Origin: Nakamurella lactea DSM 19367 | GTDB taxonomy: Bacteria; Actinomycetota; Actinomycetes; Mycobacteriales; Nakamurellaceae | DNA: 64,000 bases | Assembly: GCF_000426645.1 (NCBI RefSeq) | Contig: NZ_AUFT01000006.1 | Location: forward strand, 248,001-312,000 | Reading direction: 5' to 3' | Part shown: positions 20,743 to 28,397 of the stretch, one piece after another | How positions within the stretch are numbered: the stretch's first letter is position 1 | Layout: every line of letters begins with the position of its first letter | Made by a program: the position numbers and the translations under genes | Notes under the pieces: model-generated | Databases searched by the model: none | What the model was told of the DNA's origin: nothing | The model's input: the letters and a program-made list of their open reading frames with translations, nothing else

Positions 20743-20807
20743 GGCGCAGTGTTCGATCAGGGTGCAGTGTTCGATTGGGCGCAGTGTTCGATCAGGTGCA
20801 GTGTCCG
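20743..20807. repeat. 17-bp tandem repeat, four copies
   Basis: GCAGTGTTCGATC-type units begin at 20746, 20764, 20781 and 20798 (periods 18, 17, 17), the last copy degenerate. The block fills the divergent promoter region between the DUF3592-like gene and isochorismate synthase. Confidence 0.85.
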
Positions 20808-20896
20808 TAACACCACAGTGTCTCGACGGCCACAGTCGCCGGTGCGGCCGTCGTCGGACTGCCGGACGGGCCGCTAGGGTCGCAGGAGTGACGGCT

Positions 20897-22132
20897 ATGC
20901 ACCCGACGACCGCCGCGCTCGACTCGGCCGTGCGCGTTGTCACCCGAGCCATCGAGCCGATCGACGGCTCGTTGTTCACCGCTATTCCCGCGCCGACCGG
21001 CACCCTGTCCTTCGTCACCGACGGTGACGGGCTGATCGGGTGGGGCGAGTACGCCCGGTTCACCACGGCCGGTCCCGGCGCCGCGCGACAGATCGGCGAC
21101 TGGTTCGCGGAGCTGGTAGACCAGTTCGACATCGACGACGCCGACGGGATCGGCGGCCCGGTGGCCTTCGTCGCTCTGGGCTTCGACTCCTCAGGGCCGA
21201 CGCCCGACGAGGCGGTGGCCATCGTCCCGCAGGTGCTGATCCGGCGGAACGGGCGCGGCACCTTCAGCACCGTGATCGGCCGGCCCGACCGTCAGCAGGT
21301 GGTTCCGGTGCGGTCCCCCGGTTCGGTCCGTTACTCCGACGCGACGTTCTCGGTGGCCGGCTTCACCGCGGCGGTGGCGGCCGCGACGGCCCGGATCAGG
21401 GCCGGCGAACTGCGCAAGGTGGTACTCAGCCACGACTTGACCGCGACCACCGAACGCGACGTCGACGAACGGTTCCTGCTCGACGCGCTGGCCGCCCGCT
21501 ACCCCTCCTGCTGGACCTACGCGATCGACGGTCTGATCGGTGCGACGCCCGAGATGTTGCTGCAGCGCAACGGATCTCACATCCAATCCAGGGTACTGGC
21601 CGGCACCGGGTGGGCCGAGCACGCCGGGGATCCGGTGAGTGCGACGCTGATCGCCAGCAGCAAGAACCAGGAGGAGCACCGGTACGCGGTCGATTCGGTC
21701 GCCGAGGCGCTGCTGCCGGTGTCCACGACGCTCGAGGTGCCGGCGCAGGCGAGCCCGCTGGTGCTGGCGAACCTGACCCATCTGGCCACCGACATCTCCG
21801 GTGAGCTCACCGAGCCGGCGCTCACGGCGCTGGAGCTGGCTGCCCTGCTGCACCCCACCGCTGCCGTCGGCGGCACCCCGACACACGTTGCGATGCAGAC
21901 GATCCGCGAGTTGGAACCGGTCGGCCGCGGGCGCTACGCCGGACCGGTTGGCTGGATCGACGCATCCGGCGACGGCGAGTTCGCCCTGGCTCTGCGCTGC
22001 GCCGAAGTACGCGGACGGACCGTCCGGATGATCGCCGGCGGTGGCATCGTCGCCGACTCGGATCCGGACACCGAGGCCAGGGAGGCGCAGGTCAAGATGC
22101 TGCCGATCCGGGATGCCCTGGAGTCCGGCTGA
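20897..22132 (+). CDS. menF: Isochorismate synthase
   Basis: Chorismate-utilising enzyme making isochorismate, the first committed step of menaquinone synthesis; 411 residues. The chorismate-binding domain shows IGATPEMLLQRNG, SSKNQEEHRYAVDSV and HPTAAVGGTPTHVA, with the catalytic region near the C terminus ending AGGGIVADSDPDTE. The ATG at 20897 has a GCAGGAG site 8 nt upstream; an in-frame GTG lies at 20888. A salicylate or enterobactin-type role cannot be excluded from sequence alone, but neighbouring menD and menC make MenF likely. Confidence 0.88.
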   Translation: MHPTTAALDSAVRVVTRAIEPIDGSLFTAIPAPTGTLSFVTDGDGLIGWGEYARFTTAGPGAARQIGDWFAELVDQFDIDDADGIGGPVAFVALGFDSSGPTPDEAVAIVPQVLIRRNGRGTFSTVIGRPDRQQVVPVRSPGSVRYSDATFSVAGFTAAVAAATARIRAGELRKVVLSHDLTATTERDVDERFLLDALAARYPSCWTYAIDGLIGATPEMLLQRNGSHIQSRVLAGTGWAEHAGDPVSATLIASSKNQEEHRYAVDSVAEALLPVSTTLEVPAQASPLVLANLTHLATDISGELTEPALTALELAALLHPTAAVGGTPTHVAMQTIRELEPVGRGRYAGPVGWIDASGDGEFALALRCAEVRGRTVRMIAGGGIVADSDPDTEAREAQVKMLPIRDALESG

Positions 22133-22146
22133 CGGGTCGTCCCGCA

Positions 22147-22288
22147 GCCCTCACCCGCCCGATGCGACGTCTCGGTGACCTCCCGCGCCACACACCCGGC
22201 CCTCACCCGCCCGTTGCGACGTCTCGGTGACCTCCCGCGCCACACACCCGGCCCTCACCCGCCCGATGCGACGTCTCGGTGACCTCCC
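22147..22288. repeat. 52-bp tandem repeat, 2.7 copies, between menF and menD
   Basis: Units begin at 22147, 22199 and 22251. The first two are almost identical (one substitution), and the third diverges after about 38 bp. Each unit holds GCGACGTCTCGGTGACC. The block lies between the 3' ends of two convergent genes. It has no spacers, so it is not a CRISPR. Confidence 0.9.
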
Positions 22289-22301
22289 TCCGCGGCAGGA
22301 C

Positions 22302-23963
22302 TCAGAGCGCAGCCTGCACGGCAGCGCCGGTGTCGGCCAACCAGTCCCGCAGGTCGGTGCGTGAGGTCGGCACCTCCAGCACCCGGATGCCGGTGCCATC
22401 GGCGAGCTCCGCCCGCAACTGCTCGGGTTCGGTGACCAGCACATGCTCGACGCCGAACGCCTCGACCGCCTGGCCGACCGCCGCCCCGTGCGGAGTGCCG
22501 AAGACCCGTTCAAAGGCGCTGCCGTAGCGGGGTTGTCCCGGTTCCAGCGTGGCGAAGATCGCCCCACCGTCATTGTTGGAAACGACGATCGTCAGGTCCG
22601 GCCGGGGTTCGTGCGGGCCGATCAGCAGCCCCGTCAGGTCGTACAGAAAAGTGAGATCACCCATCAACGCCACCGTCGGACGGCCGCTGGCGAGCGCAAC
22701 GCCGACGGCGGTCGAATTGCTGCCGTCGATGCCGGCGACGCCACGGTTCGCGATCACCCGGATCCCCGCCCGCGCCGTCGCGAACCGTCCGACATCACGG
22801 GGAGTCTGGGACGAGCCGAGTACCAGCGGAATGCCCGGCTCCCCGGACGGCAGGGTCGCCACCAGCTCCCGGGCGAGCTTGGGCCCGAGTGCGAGGTCCG
22901 CCCCTGCCAGTCGACGTGCGATCACGGTGGCGGCAGCGGCATTTGCCTCCCGCCATGCAGTTCGGAACGCCGGCGCAGCGGGTGCGGCGATCGGTGCCAG
23001 CCCGGCCGCGACGGCGTGCGCCCGACCGGTCGGGTCGGCGACCGGGCCGGTGGGTCCGACCACATCTATCCGCGGGGCGGTGGCCAGCAGCCTGGACACC
23101 GCGCGGTAGAGCGTGGGGCGGCCGAGCACGACCACCCGGTCGGGCGGCGCGAGGTCGGCGAAACCCGCTTCCAGCAACGGGATCCCGGCGTCCAGCACGG
23201 CACTTCCTGCTGCGCCACCGGACTCCGCGATCACCGGATGCCCGGCAGCCGCAACGCCGGCGGCCGCCGGATGGGTCAGATCGGCCAGGAACAACACCCG
23301 CTCCCCCGGCCGCGGCGCCTCGATCGGCGTCGCGTCCATCGGCTGCCGCTGCTCGAACGGCTGGCGCTGCGGAACCAGGGATGACGAAGCAGCAGGTGAC
23401 CACGGTTCGTCGTCATCGGGCAGCAACGGCTCGGCCAGCGGAAGGTTCAGCTGCACCGGGCCGGGCAGGGCGGCGGTGGCCGCGACCATCGCCTCACCGA
23501 CGGCGGATCGCCATCGGGCCGGATCACCCGGATCGCCTGCGGGAGTGTCGATCTCGGTGAACAGGCGCAACGCCGGGCCGAACACCCGACGCTGATCGAT
23601 CACCTGGTTCGCGCCCAGCTCCCGCAACGCCGGCGGGCGATCGGCGGACAGCACGATCATCGGGACACCGCCGTGATGGGCCTCCAGCACGGCCGGGTGC
23701 AGGTTGGCCACCGCCGTACCGGAGGTGGTCGCCACCAGTGCCGGACGGCCGGCACCGCGACCCAACCCGAGTGCGAGGAATCCCGCGGTGCGTTCGTCGA
23801 TCCGCACGTGCAGCCGGATCCGGCCAACCGCGTCGGCCTGCTGCAGGGCGATGGACAGCGGTGCGTTCCGCGACCCGGGCGCCAACACCGCGTCGGTGAC
23901 GCCGGCCGCGATGAACTCCTCGACCAGCGTGCGGGCCAGAGCGACGGATGGTGGGTTGGTCAC
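22302..23963 (-). CDS. menD: SEPHCHC synthase (2-succinyl-5-enolpyruvyl-6-hydroxy-3-cyclohexene-1-carboxylate synthase)
   Basis: Thiamine-diphosphate enzyme that condenses isochorismate with 2-oxoglutarate, 553 residues. The N-terminal Pyr domain has DAVLAPGSRNAPLS and RIDERTAGFLALGL. The C-terminal PP domain has MGDLTFLYDLTGLL and VVSNNDGGAIFATLEPGQ, the ThDP/Mg2+ binding segment. GTG start overlaps the upstream methyltransferase stop (GTGA). Confidence 0.96.
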   Translation of the reverse strand: MTNPPSVALARTLVEEFIAAGVTDAVLAPGSRNAPLSIALQQADAVGRIRLHVRIDERTAGFLALGLGRGAGRPALVATTSGTAVANLHPAVLEAHHGGVPMIVLSADRPPALRELGANQVIDQRRVFGPALRLFTEIDTPAGDPGDPARWRSAVGEAMVAATAALPGPVQLNLPLAEPLLPDDDEPWSPAASSSLVPQRQPFEQRQPMDATPIEAPRPGERVLFLADLTHPAAAGVAAAGHPVIAESGGAAGSAVLDAGIPLLEAGFADLAPPDRVVVLGRPTLYRAVSRLLATAPRIDVVGPTGPVADPTGRAHAVAAGLAPIAAPAAPAFRTAWREANAAAATVIARRLAGADLALGPKLARELVATLPSGEPGIPLVLGSSQTPRDVGRFATARAGIRVIANRGVAGIDGSNSTAVGVALASGRPTVALMGDLTFLYDLTGLLIGPHEPRPDLTIVVSNNDGGAIFATLEPGQPRYGSAFERVFGTPHGAAVGQAVEAFGVEHVLVTEPEQLRAELADGTGIRVLEVPTSRTDLRDWLADTGAAVQAAL

Positions 23964-24625
23964 CTGGCGTCCCCAGTGGCGGTTGCGAACGGGCGCCGCG
24001 CAAGAGTGCGCAGCCAGGTGTCGCCGAGACGACCTGGGTTCTCACCGGATTCCACGACCGACCATCCGGCCGCCTCCTGGGCTGCGCACCATGATTCCCG
24101 CTGCCAGAAAGTGAAGTGTCTCGCACCGGCGATGCTGCCCCTGATCAACCAGTCGTCGCCGTCACCGACCTTCACCGAGGTTGCCAGCCAACCTCCCGGA
24201 ACCGTGGCCTGGGCTAACCGGTACAGCACAACAGGCGCCTCGAACCTGCTCAGATGCAACAAGACTGCGCTTGCCCACACGCCGTCGTAGGGTCCGGCCA
24301 GATCGTCGATCAGCGGGTCCAGCACCTTGGCAGTCTTGCCACGCTCACGTAACAGGTCGACGAAGGCGGGGGTGATGTCGGTCCGATCGACCAACAGACC
24401 CCGCGCTTCCAATGCCAGGGCATCGTGTCCCGGCCCGCTTCCGATCTCCAGGATCCTTGCCCCGGCCCCGCAGCGCTCGACGAACCCGTCGATCGCCGCA
24501 GCCGTTGCGGGCGACATCGATCGTGACATGGACGAAGTCGCCGCGCTGTAGGAGCCGGCGTCGGCTTGGTACGCGGCAATGGTCCGCGTGCGCTGTTCAG
24601 CTCTGGAGGCGGGCGAGTTACTCAC
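23960..24625 (-). CDS. Class I SAM-dependent methyltransferase embedded between menC and menD
   Basis: A 221-residue methyltransferase with motif I RILEIGSGPGHDALALEARG, a motif II-like acidic residue (VDRTDITPAFVD) and PYDGVWASAVLLHL as the motif-III region. It overlaps menC and menD by 4 bp on each side, so it is translationally coupled inside a menaquinone operon. It is clearly different from MenG. The substrate is unknown. It could act on a quinone intermediate, or be an unrelated passenger. Confidence 0.8.
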   Translation of the reverse strand: MSNSPASRAEQRTRTIAAYQADAGSYSAATSSMSRSMSPATAAAIDGFVERCGAGARILEIGSGPGHDALALEARGLLVDRTDITPAFVDLLRERGKTAKVLDPLIDDLAGPYDGVWASAVLLHLSRFEAPVVLYRLAQATVPGGWLATSVKVGDGDDWLIRGSIAGARHFTFWQRESWCAAQEAAGWSVVESGENPGRLGDTWLRTLARRPFATATGDAR

Positions 24626-25626
24626 TCGGACAGTGTGCCGGGTCGCTCGAGCAGCTCTGCCACCCGGCGCAGCCGGTCCAGCCAGTAGGAACTCGTCCCG
24701 GCGTCGGCGGTCACCGCCGCCAGCCGGTCCGGTTCCGGCGCGATGCGCGGGGCCGGCAACCGGCCGTCGACCGGCAGTGGCCGGTCGGTGACGACGTCCT
24801 CAGCCAGTAGGGAGGCGGTGCCAAGTCCGCAGGCGTACGGCAGCTCGGGCAGGGCGGCGGCCGCGGCCACCCCGGCGGCCAGGCCCACGGCCGAATCGAC
24901 CGCGGACGACACCACGATCTGCATCCCCGACTCGCGCTGAACGGCCGCCGCGATGCGTAGCGCCGCGGGCACCCCGCCGAGCGGGGCGACCTTGATGACG
25001 GCGACATCGGCGGCGCCGGCCCTGGCGACGGCGAGCGGGTCGGTGGCCAGCCGGATCGACTCGTCAGCGGCGATCGGCACCCCGACCGCCGCCCGCACCC
25101 GGGCGAGTTCGGCGACCGACGGGCAGGGCTGCTCCACGTACTCCAGCCCGCCGGCCGCGTCCGCCAGCATCGGGATCAGCTCGATGGCCTCGACCGCCGA
25201 CCAGGCCGCGTTCGCATCGATCCTGATCCGTCCGCCCGGGCCGAGGGCCTCCCGGACCGCGGCCAGCCGATCGGCGTCCGCCGCCGGCTCGCTGCCGGGA
25301 TCGGCGACCTTCACCTTCGCCGTGCGGCAGCCGGACGCCGTCACGAGTTCGGCGGCGCGTTCGGGTGAGACCACCGGGACCGTGGTGTTGACGTCGATGA
25401 ACGCCCGCACCGGCGTCGGCCATGCGACAGAGGCCGAGGCCAGCGCCGCGCGCAGCCAGGGCACGCAGGCCACGTCGTCGTAATCGCGGAACGGGGCGAA
25501 CTCTGCCCAACCGGCCGGTCCGTGCAGCAAGATGCCCTCGCGGACGGTGACGCGACGGAACTTGGTGACCATCGGGAGGGCGAAAACCCTGGCCGTGGCA
25601 AGAATCTCCGCGACCGACTCATTCAC
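24622..25626 (-). CDS. menC: o-Succinylbenzoate synthase
   Basis: Enolase-superfamily enzyme dehydrating SHCHC to o-succinylbenzoate, 334 residues from GTG. Catalytic Lys region TAKVKV, metal ligands IDANAAW, EQP and ADES, and the second catalytic Lys VIKVAPLGG appear in family order. It overlaps the VOC gene by 8 bp upstream and the methyltransferase by 4 bp downstream. Confidence 0.95.
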   Translation of the reverse strand: MNESVAEILATARVFALPMVTKFRRVTVREGILLHGPAGWAEFAPFRDYDDVACVPWLRAALASASVAWPTPVRAFIDVNTTVPVVSPERAAELVTASGCRTAKVKVADPGSEPAADADRLAAVREALGPGGRIRIDANAAWSAVEAIELIPMLADAAGGLEYVEQPCPSVAELARVRAAVGVPIAADESIRLATDPLAVARAGAADVAVIKVAPLGGVPAALRIAAAVQRESGMQIVVSSAVDSAVGLAAGVAAAAALPELPYACGLGTASLLAEDVVTDRPLPVDGRLPAPRIAPEPDRLAAVTADAGTSSYWLDRLRRVAELLERPGTLSE

Positions 25627-26011
25627 CGGACAGCAGATCCCACTTGTTGCCTGCCAGGTCCCGGAAGACCGCCACCCGCCCGTACGACTCGGTGCGCGGT
25701 TCGGTGAGGAATTCGACGCCGGCCTGCATCATCCGCCGGTAGTGAGCGTCGAAGTCGTCCACCCGCAGGAAGTATCCGACCCGCCCGCCGTGCTGGTTGC
25801 CGATCACCGCGTCCTGCTCGGTTCCGTCCGATTGGGCCAGCAACAGGCCGGTGCCGCCGCCGGGCGGCCGGACCACCACCCAGCGCTTGGGCCGGCCGTC
25901 GTTCGTCAGCGATGGGGAGTCCTCGGCAAGGTCGAAGCCGAGTACCTCGGTGAAAAACGCGATCGCAGCGTCGTACTCCTCGACAACGAGGGTGACGAGG
26001 TCAAGGTTCAC
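25619..26011 (-). CDS. VOC (glyoxalase/bleomycin-resistance) family protein
   Basis: A 130-residue vicinal-oxygen-chelate protein. The beta-alpha-beta-beta-beta pattern is clear: LVTLVVEEYDAAIAFFTEVLGFDL in the first half, then GRVGYFLRVDDFDAHYRRM and FRDLAGNKWDLL in the second. Metal-ligand positions are only partly conserved. It is in operon with MarR (4 bp gap) and menC (8 bp overlap). Role unknown. Confidence 0.8.
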   Translation of the reverse strand: MNLDLVTLVVEEYDAAIAFFTEVLGFDLAEDSPSLTNDGRPKRWVVVRPPGGGTGLLLAQSDGTEQDAVIGNQHGGRVGYFLRVDDFDAHYRRMMQAGVEFLTEPRTESYGRVAVFRDLAGNKWDLLSGE

Positions 26012-26015
26012 CGCA

Positions 26016-26474
26016 TCAGATTAGGCGAACGTCTTCTATCGCCTCAGAAAGTCTTCTCAAGTCGGTTCGCAGCCTCGCGACGAGGGCGGCACTGGTCAGC
26101 TCGGCCCAGACCTGTTCGACACGGTCGCCAGCAGCAATCGCCTCGGGCCTGGCCTGCTCGCCGAGCAGGGTCAGGAAGACCAGCCGGGAGCGCGCGTCAT
26201 CCGGGTGCGCCCGTGTCCACAGGTAGCCATCCTTCTGCAGCTGGTCGACCATCTGGGCCATGCTCTGCTTCCGCACGCCCGCGAGCGCGGCGAGCCTGCC
26301 CACCGCAATGCCGTCCGCGGGAACGAACGGAAGCACCTTCGCACGACCTCCCGTGAGGTTTTCGAAGCCCGCTGCGGCCAATTCGCCATCCACGGCCGAT
26401 GTGTACGCCTCATGGAGGACTCGAAGCATCAGCGAGATCCGAGGCCCGTCATTCGCGCCGTTATTGACAGGCAC
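26016..26474 (-). CDS. MarR family regulator heading the menC-menD operon
   Basis: A 152-residue winged-helix protein: the recognition region VGRLAALAGVRKQSMAQMVDQL and the wing LWTRAHPDDARSRLVFLT are typical of MarR. The annotated GTG falls within an inverted repeat GACAGGcaCCTGTC, and a start at a downstream Met (about residue 16) is possible. It is divergent from the haloalkane dehalogenase and is followed 4 bp later by VOC-menC-methyltransferase-menD, so it may control both directions. Confidence 0.82.
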   Translation of the reverse strand: MPVNNGANDGPRISLMLRVLHEAYTSAVDGELAAAGFENLTGGRAKVLPFVPADGIAVGRLAALAGVRKQSMAQMVDQLQKDGYLWTRAHPDDARSRLVFLTLLGEQARPEAIAAGDRVEQVWAELTSAALVARLRTDLRRLSEAIEDVRLI

Positions 26475-26513
26475 CTGTCTAATCTCCCATACTAGTTTCG
26501 TCAGTCACCTGTC
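26464..26513 (+). promoter_or_regulatory. Promoter with MarR-like operator for the dehalogenase gene
   Basis: TTGACA (26464-26469) and CATACT (26488-26493) are 18 bp apart, a good sigma-70-type promoter pointing at the dehalogenase. The inverted repeat GACAGGcaCCTGTC (26466-26479) overlaps the -35, and CACCTGTC recurs at 26506-26513 near the expected start point. Repression by the divergent MarR protein is inferred. Confidence 0.55.
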
Positions 26514-26535
26514 ATTCTAGAGCCCAAGGAAAACC

Positions 26536-27423
26536 ATGCCGGACATCGATGTACTTGACACCCATCTGCACTACCAGACTATGGGGGAGGGGCAGCCCGT
26601 CGTCTTCCTCCATGGCAACCCGACTTCCTCACACCTGTGGCGAAAAATCCTGCCCCGTATGCCCGGAACGGTCCGGGCCCTCGCGCTCGATCTTGTCGGC
26701 ATGGGTCGATCGGGAAAGCCCGACATCGCGTATTCGTTCGCAGATCAGGCGCGCTACCTGGAGGGCTGGATCGAGAGCATGGGGCTCCGCCAGATCGTCC
26801 TCGTTGGCCACGACTGGGGCGGCGCGCTCGCCCTGGACTGGGCGGCCCGGCATCCATCACAGGTTCGCGGCATCGCGTTCTTCGAAACCATCGTGCGACC
26901 GATGTCCTGGAAGGACCTGCCGGAGTCGGCCCGACCGGTCTTCACCATGTTGCGGACACCTGGAGCCGGCGAGCACGCCGTTCTGGAAGAAAATCTCTTC
27001 ATCGAGCGGGCGCTGACCGGCAACATCGCCCAGCTCAGCGAGCCCGATCACGACGTCTACCGAGCCCCGTTTCCAACTCCGGAGTCGCGGCGACCACTCC
27101 TACAGTGGCCACGATCTATGCCGATCGACGGCCAGCCGGCCGATGTCGTCGCCCGGGTCGAGAGCTACGACAGATGGCTGGCAGAGTCGGCCGACGTACC
27201 GAAGCTGATGCCGACCTTCCATGACGGCCCCGGCCTGATGGGACCCCCGGTCGAGGCATGGGTACGTGGCCATGCCACCAACCTCGAGATCGTCGACTGC
27301 GGCGTCGCCGGCCACCATGCACCGGAGGACCAGCCTGCCGCGATCGCCACGGCCCTGTGCGAATGGATCAACCGTCACGGGCTGGACGGGCGAGCTCTCG
27401 CGGGAGCAGGCGGCGCGCTGTGA
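26536..27423 (+). CDS. Haloalkane dehalogenase-like alpha/beta hydrolase
   Basis: A 295-residue hydrolase resembling subfamily II haloalkane dehalogenases such as DhaA. All expected catalytic positions can be read: nucleophile D93 and halide-binding W94 (GHDWGG), halide-binding N28 (HGNPTS), acid E117 (FFETIVRP) and base H260 before the EDQP segment. Such enzymes convert haloalkanes to alcohols in the cytoplasm. Natural substrate is unknown; a haloacid or epoxide substrate cannot be excluded. It overlaps the next gene by 4 bp. Confidence 0.85.
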   Translation: MPDIDVLDTHLHYQTMGEGQPVVFLHGNPTSSHLWRKILPRMPGTVRALALDLVGMGRSGKPDIAYSFADQARYLEGWIESMGLRQIVLVGHDWGGALALDWAARHPSQVRGIAFFETIVRPMSWKDLPESARPVFTMLRTPGAGEHAVLEENLFIERALTGNIAQLSEPDHDVYRAPFPTPESRRPLLQWPRSMPIDGQPADVVARVESYDRWLAESADVPKLMPTFHDGPGLMGPPVEAWVRGHATNLEIVDCGVAGHHAPEDQPAAIATALCEWINRHGLDGRALAGAGGAL

Positions 27424-28397
27424 GAGCGATCCGACAGCACGAGTTCGGCGGCCCGGAAACGCTGCGGCTAGAGCGCCTGCCCGACCTCAGCCCTGGGCCC
27501 GGCCAGGTCAGGATCCGGGTCCTCGCCGCGGGTGTGCACCTGCTCGACGCCCAAATCCGATCCGGCCTGGGTCCACCGCGCGCACGCGTGACCTTGCCGA
27601 TGACCCCCGGCCGCGAGGTAGCCGGACATGTCGATGCCGTGGGCTCAGACGACGATTCGTCCTGGGTCGGACGGTATGTCGTCGCCGATCTCGGCGTCGC
27701 GAGCGGTGGCTATGCCGAGCTCGCAATTGCCGACGTCCCAAGACTTCACGGTGTCGCGGGGTACGTCGACCCCGCCGAGGCCGTCGCGGCCATCGGCACG
27801 GGCCGCACTGCGCAGGCCATCCTCGAACTCGCTGAGATCCGTACCGACGACATCGTCGTCGTCACGGGCGCCGCCGGCGGCGTCGGCGCGATGCTCACCG
27901 TGGCTGCCCGGCGAAGCGGGGCACGCGTGATCGGCCTGGCGACCGGCGCCGCCAAGGCTGAAACCGTCGTCGCCTTGGGGGGTGAAGCGATCGACTCCGG
28001 TCAGACGGACTGGCCTGACGTGGTGCAAAGTCTCTTAGGGCCTTCGCGTGCCAGCCTGGTCCTGGACGGGGTGGGTGGCAGCCTTGGCGCAGAAGCCATG
28101 GCCCTCCTCCGACCCGGTGGGCGGCTGGTCATGTTCGGCACCGCGTCCGGCTCTGCCATCCCGCTGGACGCCGAAACCGTCTACAACACTGGTATCGCGG
28201 TCTCGGCGGCGGTCGGCGCGCGGCTATTTCAACGCGCGGGCGGACTGCGAGATCTCGAGGAGAAGGCTCTGGCTGCTACGGCCGACAGGTCACTGGTCCC
28301 TCACATCGGCCAGCGCTTCTCGCTCGCCGAGGCGCCAGAGGCCCACCGCGCGATCGAGGAGCGTCGGTCCCTGGGAAAGGTCGTGCTGGTGCCGTGA
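27420..28397 (+). CDS. Zinc-independent quinone oxidoreductase (MDR superfamily)
   Basis: A 325-residue medium-chain dehydrogenase/reductase related to NADPH:quinone reductase. VTGAAGGVGAMLTVAARRSGA is the nucleotide-binding motif of the Rossmann domain; the N-terminal GroES-like domain lacks the Cys/His zinc ligands of alcohol dehydrogenases. GTG start overlaps the dehalogenase stop, so the pair is an operon. The last 97 bp are antisense to the convergent fusion gene. Confidence 0.85.
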   Translation: MRAIRQHEFGGPETLRLERLPDLSPGPGQVRIRVLAAGVHLLDAQIRSGLGPPRARVTLPMTPGREVAGHVDAVGSDDDSSWVGRYVVADLGVASGGYAELAIADVPRLHGVAGYVDPAEAVAAIGTGRTAQAILELAEIRTDDIVVVTGAAGGVGAMLTVAARRSGARVIGLATGAAKAETVVALGGEAIDSGQTDWPDVVQSLLGPSRASLVLDGVGGSLGAEAMALLRPGGRLVMFGTASGSAIPLDAETVYNTGIAVSAAVGARLFQRAGGLRDLEEKALAATADRSLVPHIGQRFSLAEAPEAHRAIEERRSLGKVVLVP

